Positions 5,426 to 12,369 are shown, counted from the first letter of the stretch. The stretch is DNA of 13,912 bases from Syntrophobacter sp. DG_60 (GCA_001304365.1 LJNA01000020.1:1-13912), one strand, 5' to 3'. The notes: generated from the letters alone by a model not told the origin. Numbers and translations are program-made.

Positions 5426-5462
5426 GGAACATATTTGTATGTTCCCCCTTTTGTATGTTCCC
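5426..5462. repeat. Short inverted and direct repeats, REP-like
   Basis: GGAACATA (5426-5433) and TATGTTCC (5438-5445) form a perfect inverted repeat with a 4-nt loop. TTTGTATGTTCCC occurs twice, at 5434-5446 and 5450-5462, with a 16-nt period. Read on the minus strand this is a GGGAACATACAAA-type array, the kind of sequence seen just upstream of REP-associated tyrosine transposase genes, but no transposase reading frame follows. Confidence 0.55.
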
Positions 5463-5466
5463 TTCC

Positions 5467-6489
5467 CTAAAAATCAAAGTCAATTCCAACTCCACCATAT
5501 AATTCTCTTTCAAAATCACTTGACAAGGGTTCCTGATAGTTGAGATTAAATCTAAGTTTTGTATACTTACCCAAAGGTATCTGAAGGCCTGAACCGAATT
5601 TTAGATGGGTCAGGCCAGATTCATTTCTATAATATTTGCTGTTTATACCCAAATCTCCTTCTATCGAGAGTTTTGCAGGCAAATCAATCTTCTCGAGATT
5701 GAAATCATAGCTAAATGATGGCTCAAAATACCAGCCACTTCCACCCTCAAAATCATATGCCGTAAAAATAGAAGCATTGAGGAGTTTGCTTGAGGACAGA
5801 AACAAATAGATTTCCTGTGCCCTTTCTATATCAGTATTTGGAAACCAGTATGCACCATGACCAAGAGTTGCCTCATAATGCTCTCCGAACCTCTTCGTAA
5901 TCTCAATATCCAAATCACCTTCTGTGATTTTTCCTAAGTCATGGTCAAAATTCAAGAAACCAATCAATTGAACACTAATATCATCTCTAAGTTTATATGA
6001 TATAGTAGCTTGGTGATTATTTACACCACCCTCGGAGAGCATAAATCCCCTATGAATATGTCTAGTTGAATAATCATTTTTTAGACTGAATCCCCAGGGT
6101 TTTCTCTCTGGAACGACTATTTCATGCTTTTTCGAACCTTCATATTTTAGATCTATTGTTCCTGAAAGGTCCCGATCTACTTCTTTTAGGTCTCTAACTT
6201 CACTCCAAGCTCGAGAGACGTCATTCAAGAAGAAGGCCTTCACCCCCTCCACTCTTTTCAGTTCTTCTTGGGCTCTGGGATTTCTTTTAAGTTGAGCTGA
6301 GCCTTCTTTCAGTGTCATTCTTTCTGTAGGGGGTATCTCAAGGGTTTTCTCCCAAACAACATCAATTGGAGCATTAATTGCATTTTTACTCTCAGGTCTT
6401 CTTGAGGTTGAATAATGTGCACAGCTTATGGCTATAATTAAGATTAAAATCGGCAGCATTATACTTTTTAAACTCTTTAACTTGCCCAC
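5467..6489 (-). CDS. Lipoprotein-like outer-membrane beta-barrel protein, hypothetical
   Basis: 340 residues from a GTG start (6489) with AAGGG a few bases upstream. The N-terminus has basic residues, a hydrophobic core and a lipobox-like end (LPILILIIAISC, Cys23); the -3 residue is Ala rather than Leu, so lipidation is probable, not certain. Residues 24-130 are polar and helical. From about residue 136 the sequence alternates polar and aromatic residues in short strands (FSLKNDYST, HRGFML, QATISYKL, VQLIGFLNFDHD), with frequent Gly/Tyr turns, and ends in GVGIDFDF, a terminal Phe as in outer-membrane barrels. The pattern is similar to TorF-type putative porins (RG followed by strand repeats), but I cannot assign it firmly. 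A candidate promoter lies at 6530-6557. Confidence 0.75.
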   Translation of the reverse strand: MGKLKSLKSIMLPILILIIAISCAHYSTSRRPESKNAINAPIDVVWEKTLEIPPTERMTLKEGSAQLKRNPRAQEELKRVEGVKAFFLNDVSRAWSEVRDLKEVDRDLSGTIDLKYEGSKKHEIVVPERKPWGFSLKNDYSTRHIHRGFMLSEGGVNNHQATISYKLRDDISVQLIGFLNFDHDLGKITEGDLDIEITKRFGEHYEATLGHGAYWFPNTDIERAQEIYLFLSSSKLLNASIFTAYDFEGGSGWYFEPSFSYDFNLEKIDLPAKLSIEGDLGINSKYYRNESGLTHLKFGSGLQIPLGKYTKLRFNLNYQEPLSSDFERELYGGVGIDFDF

Positions 6490-6529
6490 CCTTTACCCTT
6501 CACTAACTTTTTACCAAATACTAACTTAG

Positions 6530-6557
6530 CTTGTAGAAGTTTAAGCAAATTTGTCAA
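6530..6557 (-). promoter_or_regulatory. Candidate promoter of the beta-barrel gene
   Basis: On the minus strand TTGACA (6557-6552) is a perfect -35. It is followed after 16 nt by TACAAG (6535-6530), four of six matches to the -10. It lies about 40 nt upstream of the GTG start. A 10-bp direct repeat TTGTAGAAGT (plus strand 6531-6540 and 6575-6584, 44 bp apart) brackets it, one copy covering the -10, and could be a regulator site. Confidence 0.5.
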
Positions 6558-6609
6558 GCATTTTCTAAAGAAAGTTGTAGAAGTGCCAAAAAATATAAAA
6601 AATTTTTTG

Positions 6610-6646
6610 CGGGGGTGCAGCCCGGTCTAACAATCCCGCCCCCCCG
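6610..6646. repeat. G+C-rich inverted repeat in the divergent intergenic region
   Basis: CGGGGG (6610-6615) pairs with CCCCCG (6641-6646) around 25 nt that themselves contain GCAGCCCGG and ATCCCGCC. Read on the minus strand it is followed by a poly-A/poly-T stretch (AAAAAATTTTTT), so it could terminate transcription entering from the right, but no gene ends there. It is an isolated G+C-rich block in A+T-rich DNA. Confidence 0.4.
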
Positions 6647-6733
6647 AATCTTTAGATGCTTTTTTCTGGTGTCCATATTTGGCCAGATCAATTAATCATA
6701 ATTAACCAGCTAGAGCGGGGGATTGGCAAATGA

Positions 6734-6762
6734 TTGAACTTCCTCTCTTGTTATGTTAGATT
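6734..6762 (+). promoter_or_regulatory. Candidate promoter of the DUF4197 gene
   Basis: TTGAAC (6734-6739), a 17-bp spacer and TAGATT (6757-6762), with TG at 6754-6755 giving an extended -10. It lies about 60 nt upstream of the start codon at 6824. Each hexamer matches at four of six positions. Confidence 0.45.
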
Positions 6763-6823
6763 ATCAAGTGAAAGTAATTAAAGGAAGCGTTTCGCAAATC
6801 GCCAGTAGGAAAGGAGGAAGGTT

Positions 6824-7552
6824 ATGAAACTGCGTAGATTCCTCGCCATTGTGCTCCTGATAACCTTGGGTATCATCCGGAGTTCTTTGGTTCATGCCGA
6901 GTTTGGAAATTTTCTCAAAGGCATCAAAAAAACCGTAGAGGGCGAAGAGCTCTCCGAGAGTAAGATCACACAGGGGCTCAAGGAGGCCCTCCAAATCGGC
7001 ACGAGCAATGCCGTCAAGACGGTCTCCGAGGTGGATGGGTACTACAAAAACCCCAAGATTCGGATCCCGCTTCCAAACGCGGTCCAGAAGGTAGAAAAGG
7101 TTCTCAGGACTGTGGGATACGGCCCCCAGGTGGACACCTTCGAGCTAAGTATGAACCGGGCGGCCGAACAGGCAGCTCCTGAGGCCAAGTCCCTCTTCCT
7201 AGACGCCATTAAACAGATGACCTTCTCGGATGCTCGCAAGATTCTCCAAGGCCAGGACAATGAGGCTACCCTCTACTTTAAGGACAAGACTTACAATCCA
7301 CTCCATGATATCTTCAAGCCTATCGTCCATACGGCCATGTCCGAGGTAGGCGTCACACGTACGTATCAGGAATTGGAAGCCAAGGCGCGCAGTATGCCCT
7401 TGACTGAGCGCTGGAGCTTGAACCTCGATGACTACGTGACCGATAAAGCCTTGGATGGCCTCTTCCTCATGGTGGCCGAGGAAGAGCAAAAAATCCGCCA
7501 AGACCCCGCGGCACGGGTGACCGATCTCCTCAAGGAGGTTTTCAGCAGATAG
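6824..7552 (+). CDS. DUF4197 family secreted/periplasmic protein
   Basis: 242 residues. A signal peptide (MKLRRFLAIVLLITLG, ending SSLVHA before EFGNF) indicates export, probably to the periplasm. The DUF4197 hallmarks follow in order: YYKNPKIRIPLP, LRTVGYG, MNRAAEQAAPEAKSLF, AIKQMTFSDARKILQG, ATLYFKDKT, IFKPIVHTAMSEVG, LDDYVTDKALDGLF, EEEQKIRQDPAARVTDLLK. Length and order fit a complete family member; its function is unknown. AGGAGGAAGG at about 6810-6820 is a strong ribosome site. The gene stands out by composition: 34 of 60 bases in 7081-7140 are G or C, against 18 of 60 in 8341-8400. Its C- and G-ending codons also differ from its neighbours, so recent acquisition is likely. A tRNA 3'-end fragment lies 50 bp downstream. 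Confidence 0.93.
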   Translation: MKLRRFLAIVLLITLGIIRSSLVHAEFGNFLKGIKKTVEGEELSESKITQGLKEALQIGTSNAVKTVSEVDGYYKNPKIRIPLPNAVQKVEKVLRTVGYGPQVDTFELSMNRAAEQAAPEAKSLFLDAIKQMTFSDARKILQGQDNEATLYFKDKTYNPLHDIFKPIVHTAMSEVGVTRTYQELEAKARSMPLTERWSLNLDDYVTDKALDGLFLMVAEEEQKIRQDPAARVTDLLKEVFSR

Positions 7553-7603
7553 CGTTAACATGAGAAAGGTTAAACCTTGCCAGTTTTTCAAAAACATCTT
7601 CTT

Positions 7604-7627
7604 TGGTGTCCCGAATAGGATTCGAAC
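7604..7627 (-). other. tRNA 3'-end fragment, possible attachment-site remnant
   Basis: On the minus strand GTTCGAATCCTATTCGGGAC followed by ACCA reads exactly like the 3' end of a tRNA: T loop, 3' T-stem strand, acceptor strand, discriminator A and CCA. No matching 5' half (which would begin GTCCCGA) occurs in the next 100 bases, so it is not a functional tRNA. Such 24-nt ends typically mark where an integrase inserted an element into a tRNA gene. The parent tRNA may be an Arg isoacceptor, but that is a guess. Confidence 0.6.
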
Positions 7628-7932
7628 AGCACCATTATTTATTTACTAATTACCAAAACCTGCTATAATTAAAACAGGTTTAATTTGGCTTATGAAAATT
7701 ATTTATCGAGATAATTAAAAAAAAGAATTGGCAAGAGGTTAAAAAAGGCAACAAAAAAGACTGGGCATATACTTAGCTGATATTATGAGTGAGAAAGTAG
7801 AAAATAGTGAATGGCCACAAGAAGATTTTAGGAATAATATTGCTGATACATTATAAAGAGACAATTTTTACCCTTTTCATCGTAGTTAAGGAAATGAACG
7901 ATATATTTTGAGCAAAAAGGGAGGTGAGCTAG
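7628..7932. other. Intergenic stretch with a promoter and a very short ORF
   Basis: About 300 bases between the tRNA fragment and the Lys-rich ORF. Besides the promoter at 7642-7669, a 23-codon ORF (7785-7856, MSEKVENSEWPQEDFRNNIA then DTL) is open back to a stop about 40 nt upstream. It has no ribosome site and no recognised relative, so it is noted rather than called. The rest is A+T-rich with no further signal. Confidence 0.35.
7642..7669 (+). promoter_or_regulatory. Strong extended -10 promoter with an inverted-repeat operator
   Basis: TTTACT (7642-7647), a 16-bp spacer, and a perfect TATAAT (7664-7669) preceded by TGC, i.e. an extended -10. The perfect inverted repeat AAACCTG (7656-7662) / CAGGTTT (7675-7681) brackets the -10 and would overlap polymerase, as an operator does; it could also act as an early hairpin. 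Transcription to the right would cover 7680-7983, where the only good ribosome site serves the 16-codon ORF at 7933. Confidence 0.5.
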
Positions 7933-7983
7933 ATGGCTAAAAGGAAAGGGAAAAAGAAAAAGAAACCAAAAGGAAAAAAATAA
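7933..7983 (+). CDS. Very small Lys-rich protein (16 residues)
   Basis: ATG-GCT-AAA followed by a run that gives MAKRKGKKKKKPKGKK and a TAA. Eleven of the 16 residues are Lys or Arg. GGGAGGTGA at 7919-7927 is a near-perfect Shine-Dalgarno at good spacing, and the region leading into it is A+T-rich. The promoter at 7642-7669 points this way. It ends 10 nt short of the convergent end of the AOR gene. A basic peptide of this kind could bind RNA, ribosomes or acidic surfaces, but no function is shown. The poly-A nature of the codons means a chance ORF is possible; the ribosome site is the main argument for translation. Confidence 0.45.
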   Translation: MAKRKGKKKKKPKGKK

Positions 7984-7993
7984 GTATTCTCAT

Positions 7994-9769
7994 TTAATCA
8001 CTCAAAATACCCAGTTTCTCCAAAGTCTCTTTCTTTGGGATGCCATTTCTGTCCCAACCACGCAATTCATAATATCTTTCTAAACATCGCTCTTTGTCCT
8101 GTTCATTGATAAATGCCTTACACCCTTTGGCCATACCTGATGGTAAGGCCTCTCTCATGGTCCTAGGAGGGAGGCTATCATCTTTGCAACTTATGCCCTC
8201 TTTACAGTTAAAGCCTCGAATAAGGGTAAATATCCTATTTCCTATCTCCTGAAGTTCCCCTTCATCTATCCCCCTCCCGGTTACTGCCTTAAAATAATCA
8301 AGGCACATTTCATCTGTAACAGTAAATAAGGCAAAGGCACATATTATATAGTTATCTTTGGCAATGCTTTTGTTTTGAGTGCTTACAAGCTCTTCTACTA
8401 TCCCTAATGCAGATTTTCTAGGTGGATTATGATTTGTAAGGGCATCGCGCAGATGGGTGGCACCAATGTTTGCTGTCATATAGGCCAGACCTTGGCCTAT
8501 TTTCCCCCGACAGTTCCAGGCAGGGAGCTCAAGACCCTTAACATTCATGGAAAAATCAAAACACCTTTTTCCCCATATTTTGGCCAGCCTCTCAGTGCCC
8601 AGGGCCAACTGACTCCCTATACCTTTACCAAAGGCGATCTTTTTGATTAAATCCAAAAGCCCTTTTTCATCACCAAACTTAATCCTTTCTTTTATTACCC
8701 CCTTTTCATAACACTCCATAGTAAATGCAATTACATTTCCTGTAGAAATGGTGTCTAGACCATAAAGATTGCATAACTCGTTGGCCAAAATTACCGTTTC
8801 ATATGTTTTTAGACCACAGTTTGCACCAAGCATGGCCAATGTTTCATACTCTGGCCTGCTCTTACCCTGAGGAAGGACATTACCCCCACAGGCAATGGGA
8901 CAGGGGCAACAAGGCTCAGGCCTTACTCTATTTTCTCTATGGATGGTCTTTCCATTAAGCCCTTCATAATAATCCCACTCCCCTTTTCTGAAATTGAGCA
9001 CTGGTAAGCGGTCTGTCTTGTGGGCATATCCTATGGCCCAGGAGGTACCATATAGATAGAAATCCACTTTATCCTTTTGCATCTGCTTTACCACATGGCT
9101 GGCCTCTTGATTTAGTTCTTTTATCCTCTTTGCGTCATAGATTGGCACCTCCATAGCCCCATTCACCAATATGGCCTTAAGATTCTTTGAACCAAACACA
9201 GCCCCTGCCCCACCACGACCAGCGGCCCTCCTTCTATCACTTATTAGGCAAGAAAAAAGTACCTTATTTTCTCCAGCTACTCCAATGGATACAATGCTAG
9301 ACCGTTTACCCTCCACTGACTTTATGATTTTTTCCACCTCATTTGTGTGCTTGCCCCATAGATTTTGTGCATCTTTTATTTGGGCCTTTCCATTGGTTAT
9401 AGAAATATACACAGGGGTTTGAGCCCTACCCTCAATAATCACCAGATCAAACCCACAACGTTTAAGGCCATGGCCAAACATACCTCCGCAATAGGTGTCC
9501 AAAAATATGCCTGTAAGTGGGGATTTCGTAATAGTAGCAAAACGGCCACTTGATAGAATATCAGTACCTTGAAATGGCCCTGTGGCCAAAACAATCCTAT
9601 TTTCAGGAGAAAGTGGGTCAATACCCTCCTTTAAACCTCTTATAAAATAATAGGCCCCAATCCCTTTGGCCCCTAAGAATTTAGCAATAATTTCCTGTGG
9701 TATCTCTTCTGTAGCAATATCTCTATTTGTAAGATTTATCCTAAGTAACCTCTTCCAATAACCACTCAT
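7994..9769 (-). CDS. aor: Aldehyde:ferredoxin oxidoreductase, tungstopterin enzyme
   Basis: Oxidises aldehydes to carboxylic acids with ferredoxin as acceptor, using a tungsten bispterin cofactor and one [4Fe-4S] cluster in the cytoplasm. From the start used here the protein has 591 residues and opens SGYWKRLLRINLT, matching the family N-terminus. An upstream ATG at 9823 would add 18 hydrophobic residues (MPNTKLLFLRILLYIVSI) not seen in the family; neither start has a clear ribosome site. Numbered from the longer start: SPLTGIFLDTYCGGMFG (101-117) and AAGRGGAGAVFGSKNLKAI (200-218) form the pterin domain; CxxCxxxC is C305, C308, C312; the first pterin motif is NLYGLD (352-357, Asn for the usual Asp). 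The second, normally DxxGLC, reads DNYIIC (490-495), keeping Asp and the fourth cluster Cys. FNCKEG and LPPR near the end are typical. The substrate is not predictable. No operon partner adjoins it; mobA lies 2.6 kb away on the other strand. Confidence 0.94.
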   Translation of the reverse strand: MSGYWKRLLRINLTNRDIATEEIPQEIIAKFLGAKGIGAYYFIRGLKEGIDPLSPENRIVLATGPFQGTDILSSGRFATITKSPLTGIFLDTYCGGMFGHGLKRCGFDLVIIEGRAQTPVYISITNGKAQIKDAQNLWGKHTNEVEKIIKSVEGKRSSIVSIGVAGENKVLFSCLISDRRRAAGRGGAGAVFGSKNLKAILVNGAMEVPIYDAKRIKELNQEASHVVKQMQKDKVDFYLYGTSWAIGYAHKTDRLPVLNFRKGEWDYYEGLNGKTIHRENRVRPEPCCPCPIACGGNVLPQGKSRPEYETLAMLGANCGLKTYETVILANELCNLYGLDTISTGNVIAFTMECYEKGVIKERIKFGDEKGLLDLIKKIAFGKGIGSQLALGTERLAKIWGKRCFDFSMNVKGLELPAWNCRGKIGQGLAYMTANIGATHLRDALTNHNPPRKSALGIVEELVSTQNKSIAKDNYIICAFALFTVTDEMCLDYFKAVTGRGIDEGELQEIGNRIFTLIRGFNCKEGISCKDDSLPPRTMREALPSGMAKGCKAFINEQDKERCLERYYELRGWDRNGIPKKETLEKLGILSD

Positions 9770-9853
9770 AATACTAACTATATAAAGTAAAATTCTTAAA
9801 AATAAAAGCTTAGTATTAGGCATTGATCTTGACTATATAGGAATTTCCTTTTT

Positions 9854-10009
9854 GGCTGCAGATGAACGCAGATTATCATGATTTTTAAAAAAATATATAG
9901 GTGATGGGAGATGACCATTAGCCAATAAGAATGTTTTTCTTAGCCTTATTCCCCAGTGGCCATTTGGCTATCTCCTGTTCATTGGAGGTATCTGTGAAAA
10001 TCTGTGGCT
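9854..10009. mobile_element. MITE-like inverted-repeat element
   Basis: GGCTGCAGATGAACGCAGATT (9854-9874) and TATCTGTGAAAATCTGTGGC (9989-10008) are imperfect inverted repeats, 13 of 21 positions identical when one is reversed. Each consists of two ATCTG half-units 10 nt apart. Between them lies more palindromic sequence: GGAGAT (9907-9912) / ATCTCC (9970-9975), and a central hairpin TAAGAA-TGTTT-TTCTTA (9926-9942) close to the middle of the element. There is no ORF inside. This is the layout of a non-autonomous miniature element. It lies between AOR and the next gene, so it may also supply promoter sequence to either. Confidence 0.55.
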
Positions 10010-10106
10010 TGAGTAACTTGACCTAAGTCACTTTGATGGGTTGATCCTCTTAAATCTGTTTAATTTTTTTATTCACATTCTCTTTGATTTCTGCTAAACT
10101 TCACAA

Positions 10107-10283
10107 ATGCATCCAGCTACTAAATTCCTGGTACGTTTAGGGGCCAGCTTTTTAGGGGCATTGATTTTGACCCGTTTTTTTAGATTTCTGGGAAAAGGAT
10201 GGGTTATAACCGGTATTCTCACCATTTTCCTTTTAGTCACTGCCTATGGGTTAGAGTGGTTAAAAAGGGGGCGCTTTGACTAA
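10107..10283 (+). CDS. Small hypothetical membrane protein, translationally overlapped with the SAM hydrolase gene
   Basis: 58 residues: MHPATKFLVRLGASFLGALI, then LTRFFRFLGKGWVITGILTI and a tail ending GLEWLKRGRFD. One weak and one clear membrane segment (about 7-23 and 32-48) with a basic C-terminus. The ATG has no obvious ribosome site. The last eight bases, including its stop codon, overlap the start of the next gene, whose Shine-Dalgarno (AAGGGGG, 10265-10271) lies inside this reading frame. That architecture and the clean hydrophobic pattern support a real first gene of the operon. I recognise no family. Confidence 0.65.
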   Translation: MHPATKFLVRLGASFLGALILTRFFRFLGKGWVITGILTIFLLVTAYGLEWLKRGRFD

Positions 10284-11073
10284 AAGGGTCATCACCCTTA
10301 CCACAGATTTTAGTTCAAAGGATGCCTTTGTAGGCATCATGAAGGGTGTAATCTTAAAAATTAATCCAGAAGCTGAAATTGTAGATTTAAGCCATGAGAT
10401 TAGCCCACAAAATATCAAAGAGGCAGCTTTTCTTCTGTGCAGTGCATATCATTATTTCCCATATCAAACTATTCATGTAGTAGTAGTTGACCCAGGTGTA
10501 GGAACTAAGCGAAGACCCATCTTGGCAGAAAATAAGGATTATTTTTTTATTGCACCTGATAATGGTGTATTGGGATTAATTTATAAAAAGAAAAAAAACA
10601 ATGTCTATCATATTACTAACACCAAATACTTTTTACCAAATGTGAGCCAGACCTTCCACGGAAGGGATATCTTTGCACCGGTAGCGGCCTATCTCTCCTT
10701 GGGCATCCTCCCTAGAAAGATGGGGACAAAGATCACAGACTATGAAAAGGGCAAATGGCCTTTTCCCAAAATAAAAGACCGCGTTTTATTGGGAAAAATT
10801 ATATACATTGACCATTTTGGTAATTTGATTACTAACATCCGTAGGGGTGTATTTAAAAAATTTGTGAAAGACTCAAGATTTTTAATAACTATAAAAGATA
10901 TAGATTTAAAAGATATTTCTCCTCATTATTTGGCATTGCCCCATGGAGAAATCTTGGCCATATGGGGAAGCAGTGAGTATTTGGAGATATGTCAATCAAT
11001 GGGGAGTGCCAAAATGGCCCTTAACGCAAAAGTAGGGGAGACTATAGGAATAAAGATTAAGGGAGAAGATTAA
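10276..11073 (+). CDS. S-adenosyl-L-methionine hydroxide adenosyltransferase (SAM hydrolase, DUF62 family)
   Basis: Splits S-adenosylmethionine with water into adenosine and methionine; same fold as the fluorinase and chlorinase. 265 residues, the usual length. Motifs in order: ITLTTDFSSKDAFVGIMKG (D11, D16), VVVDPGVGTKRR (D72, R79), FIAPDNGVLG, QTFHGRDIFAPVAA (H128), YIDHFGNLITN. The Asp-Arg-His set D72/R79/H128 has the spacing of the triad known for SAM hydrolases of this family, which activates water rather than halide. The start is a TTG at 10276, chosen because VITLTTDF is the family N-terminus and AAGGGGG lies 4 nt upstream; it overlaps the preceding gene by 8 nt. Its stop adjoins the purB start codon directly. 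Adenosine released here can feed purine salvage, which may explain the company of purB, but that is inference. Confidence 0.93.
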   Translation: MTKRVITLTTDFSSKDAFVGIMKGVILKINPEAEIVDLSHEISPQNIKEAAFLLCSAYHYFPYQTIHVVVVDPGVGTKRRPILAENKDYFFIAPDNGVLGLIYKKKKNNVYHITNTKYFLPNVSQTFHGRDIFAPVAAYLSLGILPRKMGTKITDYEKGKWPFPKIKDRVLLGKIIYIDHFGNLITNIRRGVFKKFVKDSRFLITIKDIDLKDISPHYLALPHGEILAIWGSSEYLEICQSMGSAKMALNAKVGETIGIKIKGED

Positions 11074-12369
11074 ATGATTGAACGTTATACCAGAAAAGAG
11101 ATGGGAAAGATTTGGTCATCAGAAAATAAGCTTAAGCATTGGTTAAATATCGAGATACTCTTATGTGAGGCACTGGCAAAAATGGGGATTATCCCTAAAA
11201 AGGCATTAGAAAAAATCAAAAAAAATGCTAGGTTTTCAATGAAACGCACATTAGAAATAGAAAAGACTACTAAACATGATGTAGTTGCATTCATAACCAA
11301 TTTAGAAGAAGAGGTTGGGAAAGAAGGGCGCTATCTGCATTTTGGCCTCACTTCCTCTGATGTTTTGGATACTACCAATGCCATCCTTTTAAGGGAGGCA
11401 GCAGATTTAATCATAAAAGATATTGAGGAAATACTGAAAGTGCTCAGAGAAAAGGCCCTAGTTTATAAAGATACCATAATGATTGGTCGCTCCCATGGTG
11501 TCCATGCAGAGCCTATTACATTTGGCCTCAAACTGGCTATTTGGTATGAAGAGATGAAAAGAAATTATAAGCGGATGCAGGAGGCAAAAGAAATCATTAG
11601 TTATGGTAAGATTTCAGGGGCAGTAGGTACATATGCCTACATTAATCCAGAGATAGAGGGCTATATTTGTGAAAAATGTGGTTTAAGGCCTGCCCCTGTA
11701 TCTAGCCAAATCATTCAAAGAGACCGCTATGCCCAGTATTTTTCTACCCTGGCCATTATAGCAGGGACTATTGAAAAGATAGCCTTAGAAATTAGGCATT
11801 TACAAAGGACTGAGGTTTTAGAATTAGAGGAACCATTCACCAAGGGGCAAAGGGGTTCATCGGCTATGCCTCATAAGAGAAACCCCATTCTTTGTGAGAA
11901 TCTCTGCGGGCTGGCTAGGATAGTTAGGGGAAATGCAGCAATAGCCCTAGAAAATATGTCACTTTGGCATGAAAGGGACATTAGTCATTCTTCAGCAGAA
12001 AGGGTCATTATGCCAGATAGCACCATATTAATAGACTTTATGTTACTTAGATTGATGGGAGTCCTTAAAGGCATGCAGGTATATGTTGAAAAAATGAAGG
12101 AAAATTTAAATATTACTAAGGGCCTTATCTTTTCTCAAGGTGTGCTTTTGGCATTGATAAAAAAGGGATTATCACGTAAGACCGCATATGAATTAGTACA
12201 GAAAAATGCCATGCGTGTTTGGAAAGAAGGAGTGGGCCTAAAAGGTTTGTTGCTTAAAGATGCTAACATAAGAAAACACTTAAGTGAGATAGAAATTGAA
12301 GATATCTTTGATCTTAAAAAGCATTTAAGGCATGTGGAGACCATCTTTTCTGGTATCTTTTTTAGCTAA
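11074..12369 (+). CDS. purB: Adenylosuccinate lyase
   Basis: Catalyses two fumarate-releasing steps of purine synthesis: SAICAR to AICAR, and adenylosuccinate to AMP. 431 residues, matching the short bacterial (B. subtilis-like) type. Catalytic features are present: TTKHDVVAF with H68, HFGLTSSDVLDT (89-100), GRSHGVHAEPITFG with H141, and the signature loop KGQRGSSAMPHKRNPI with S262/S263 at about 258-272. The active-site numbers agree with those of the B. subtilis enzyme, supporting this ATG. It follows the SAM hydrolase stop without a gap, and GGGAGAAG upstream is the ribosome site. The gene looks complete, with a normal C-terminal helical domain. Confidence 0.97.
   Translation: MIERYTRKEMGKIWSSENKLKHWLNIEILLCEALAKMGIIPKKALEKIKKNARFSMKRTLEIEKTTKHDVVAFITNLEEEVGKEGRYLHFGLTSSDVLDTTNAILLREAADLIIKDIEEILKVLREKALVYKDTIMIGRSHGVHAEPITFGLKLAIWYEEMKRNYKRMQEAKEIISYGKISGAVGTYAYINPEIEGYICEKCGLRPAPVSSQIIQRDRYAQYFSTLAIIAGTIEKIALEIRHLQRTEVLELEEPFTKGQRGSSAMPHKRNPILCENLCGLARIVRGNAAIALENMSLWHERDISHSSAERVIMPDSTILIDFMLLRLMGVLKGMQVYVEKMKENLNITKGLIFSQGVLLALIKKGLSRKTAYELVQKNAMRVWKEGVGLKGLLLKDANIRKHLSEIEIEDIFDLKKHLRHVETIFSGIFFS

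Noticed and set aside
8288..8314. DEMCLD read as the DxxGLC cluster/pterin motif of AOR with its Cys changed to Asp
   Set aside because: The alignment is better with DNYIIC fourteen residues earlier, which keeps the Asp and the Cys; DEMCLDYFKAVTG matches the following helix and TG turn of the family instead.
8429..9621. ORFs in other frames within the AOR gene
   Set aside because: All lie inside a strongly supported 591-residue enzyme and lack initiation signals.
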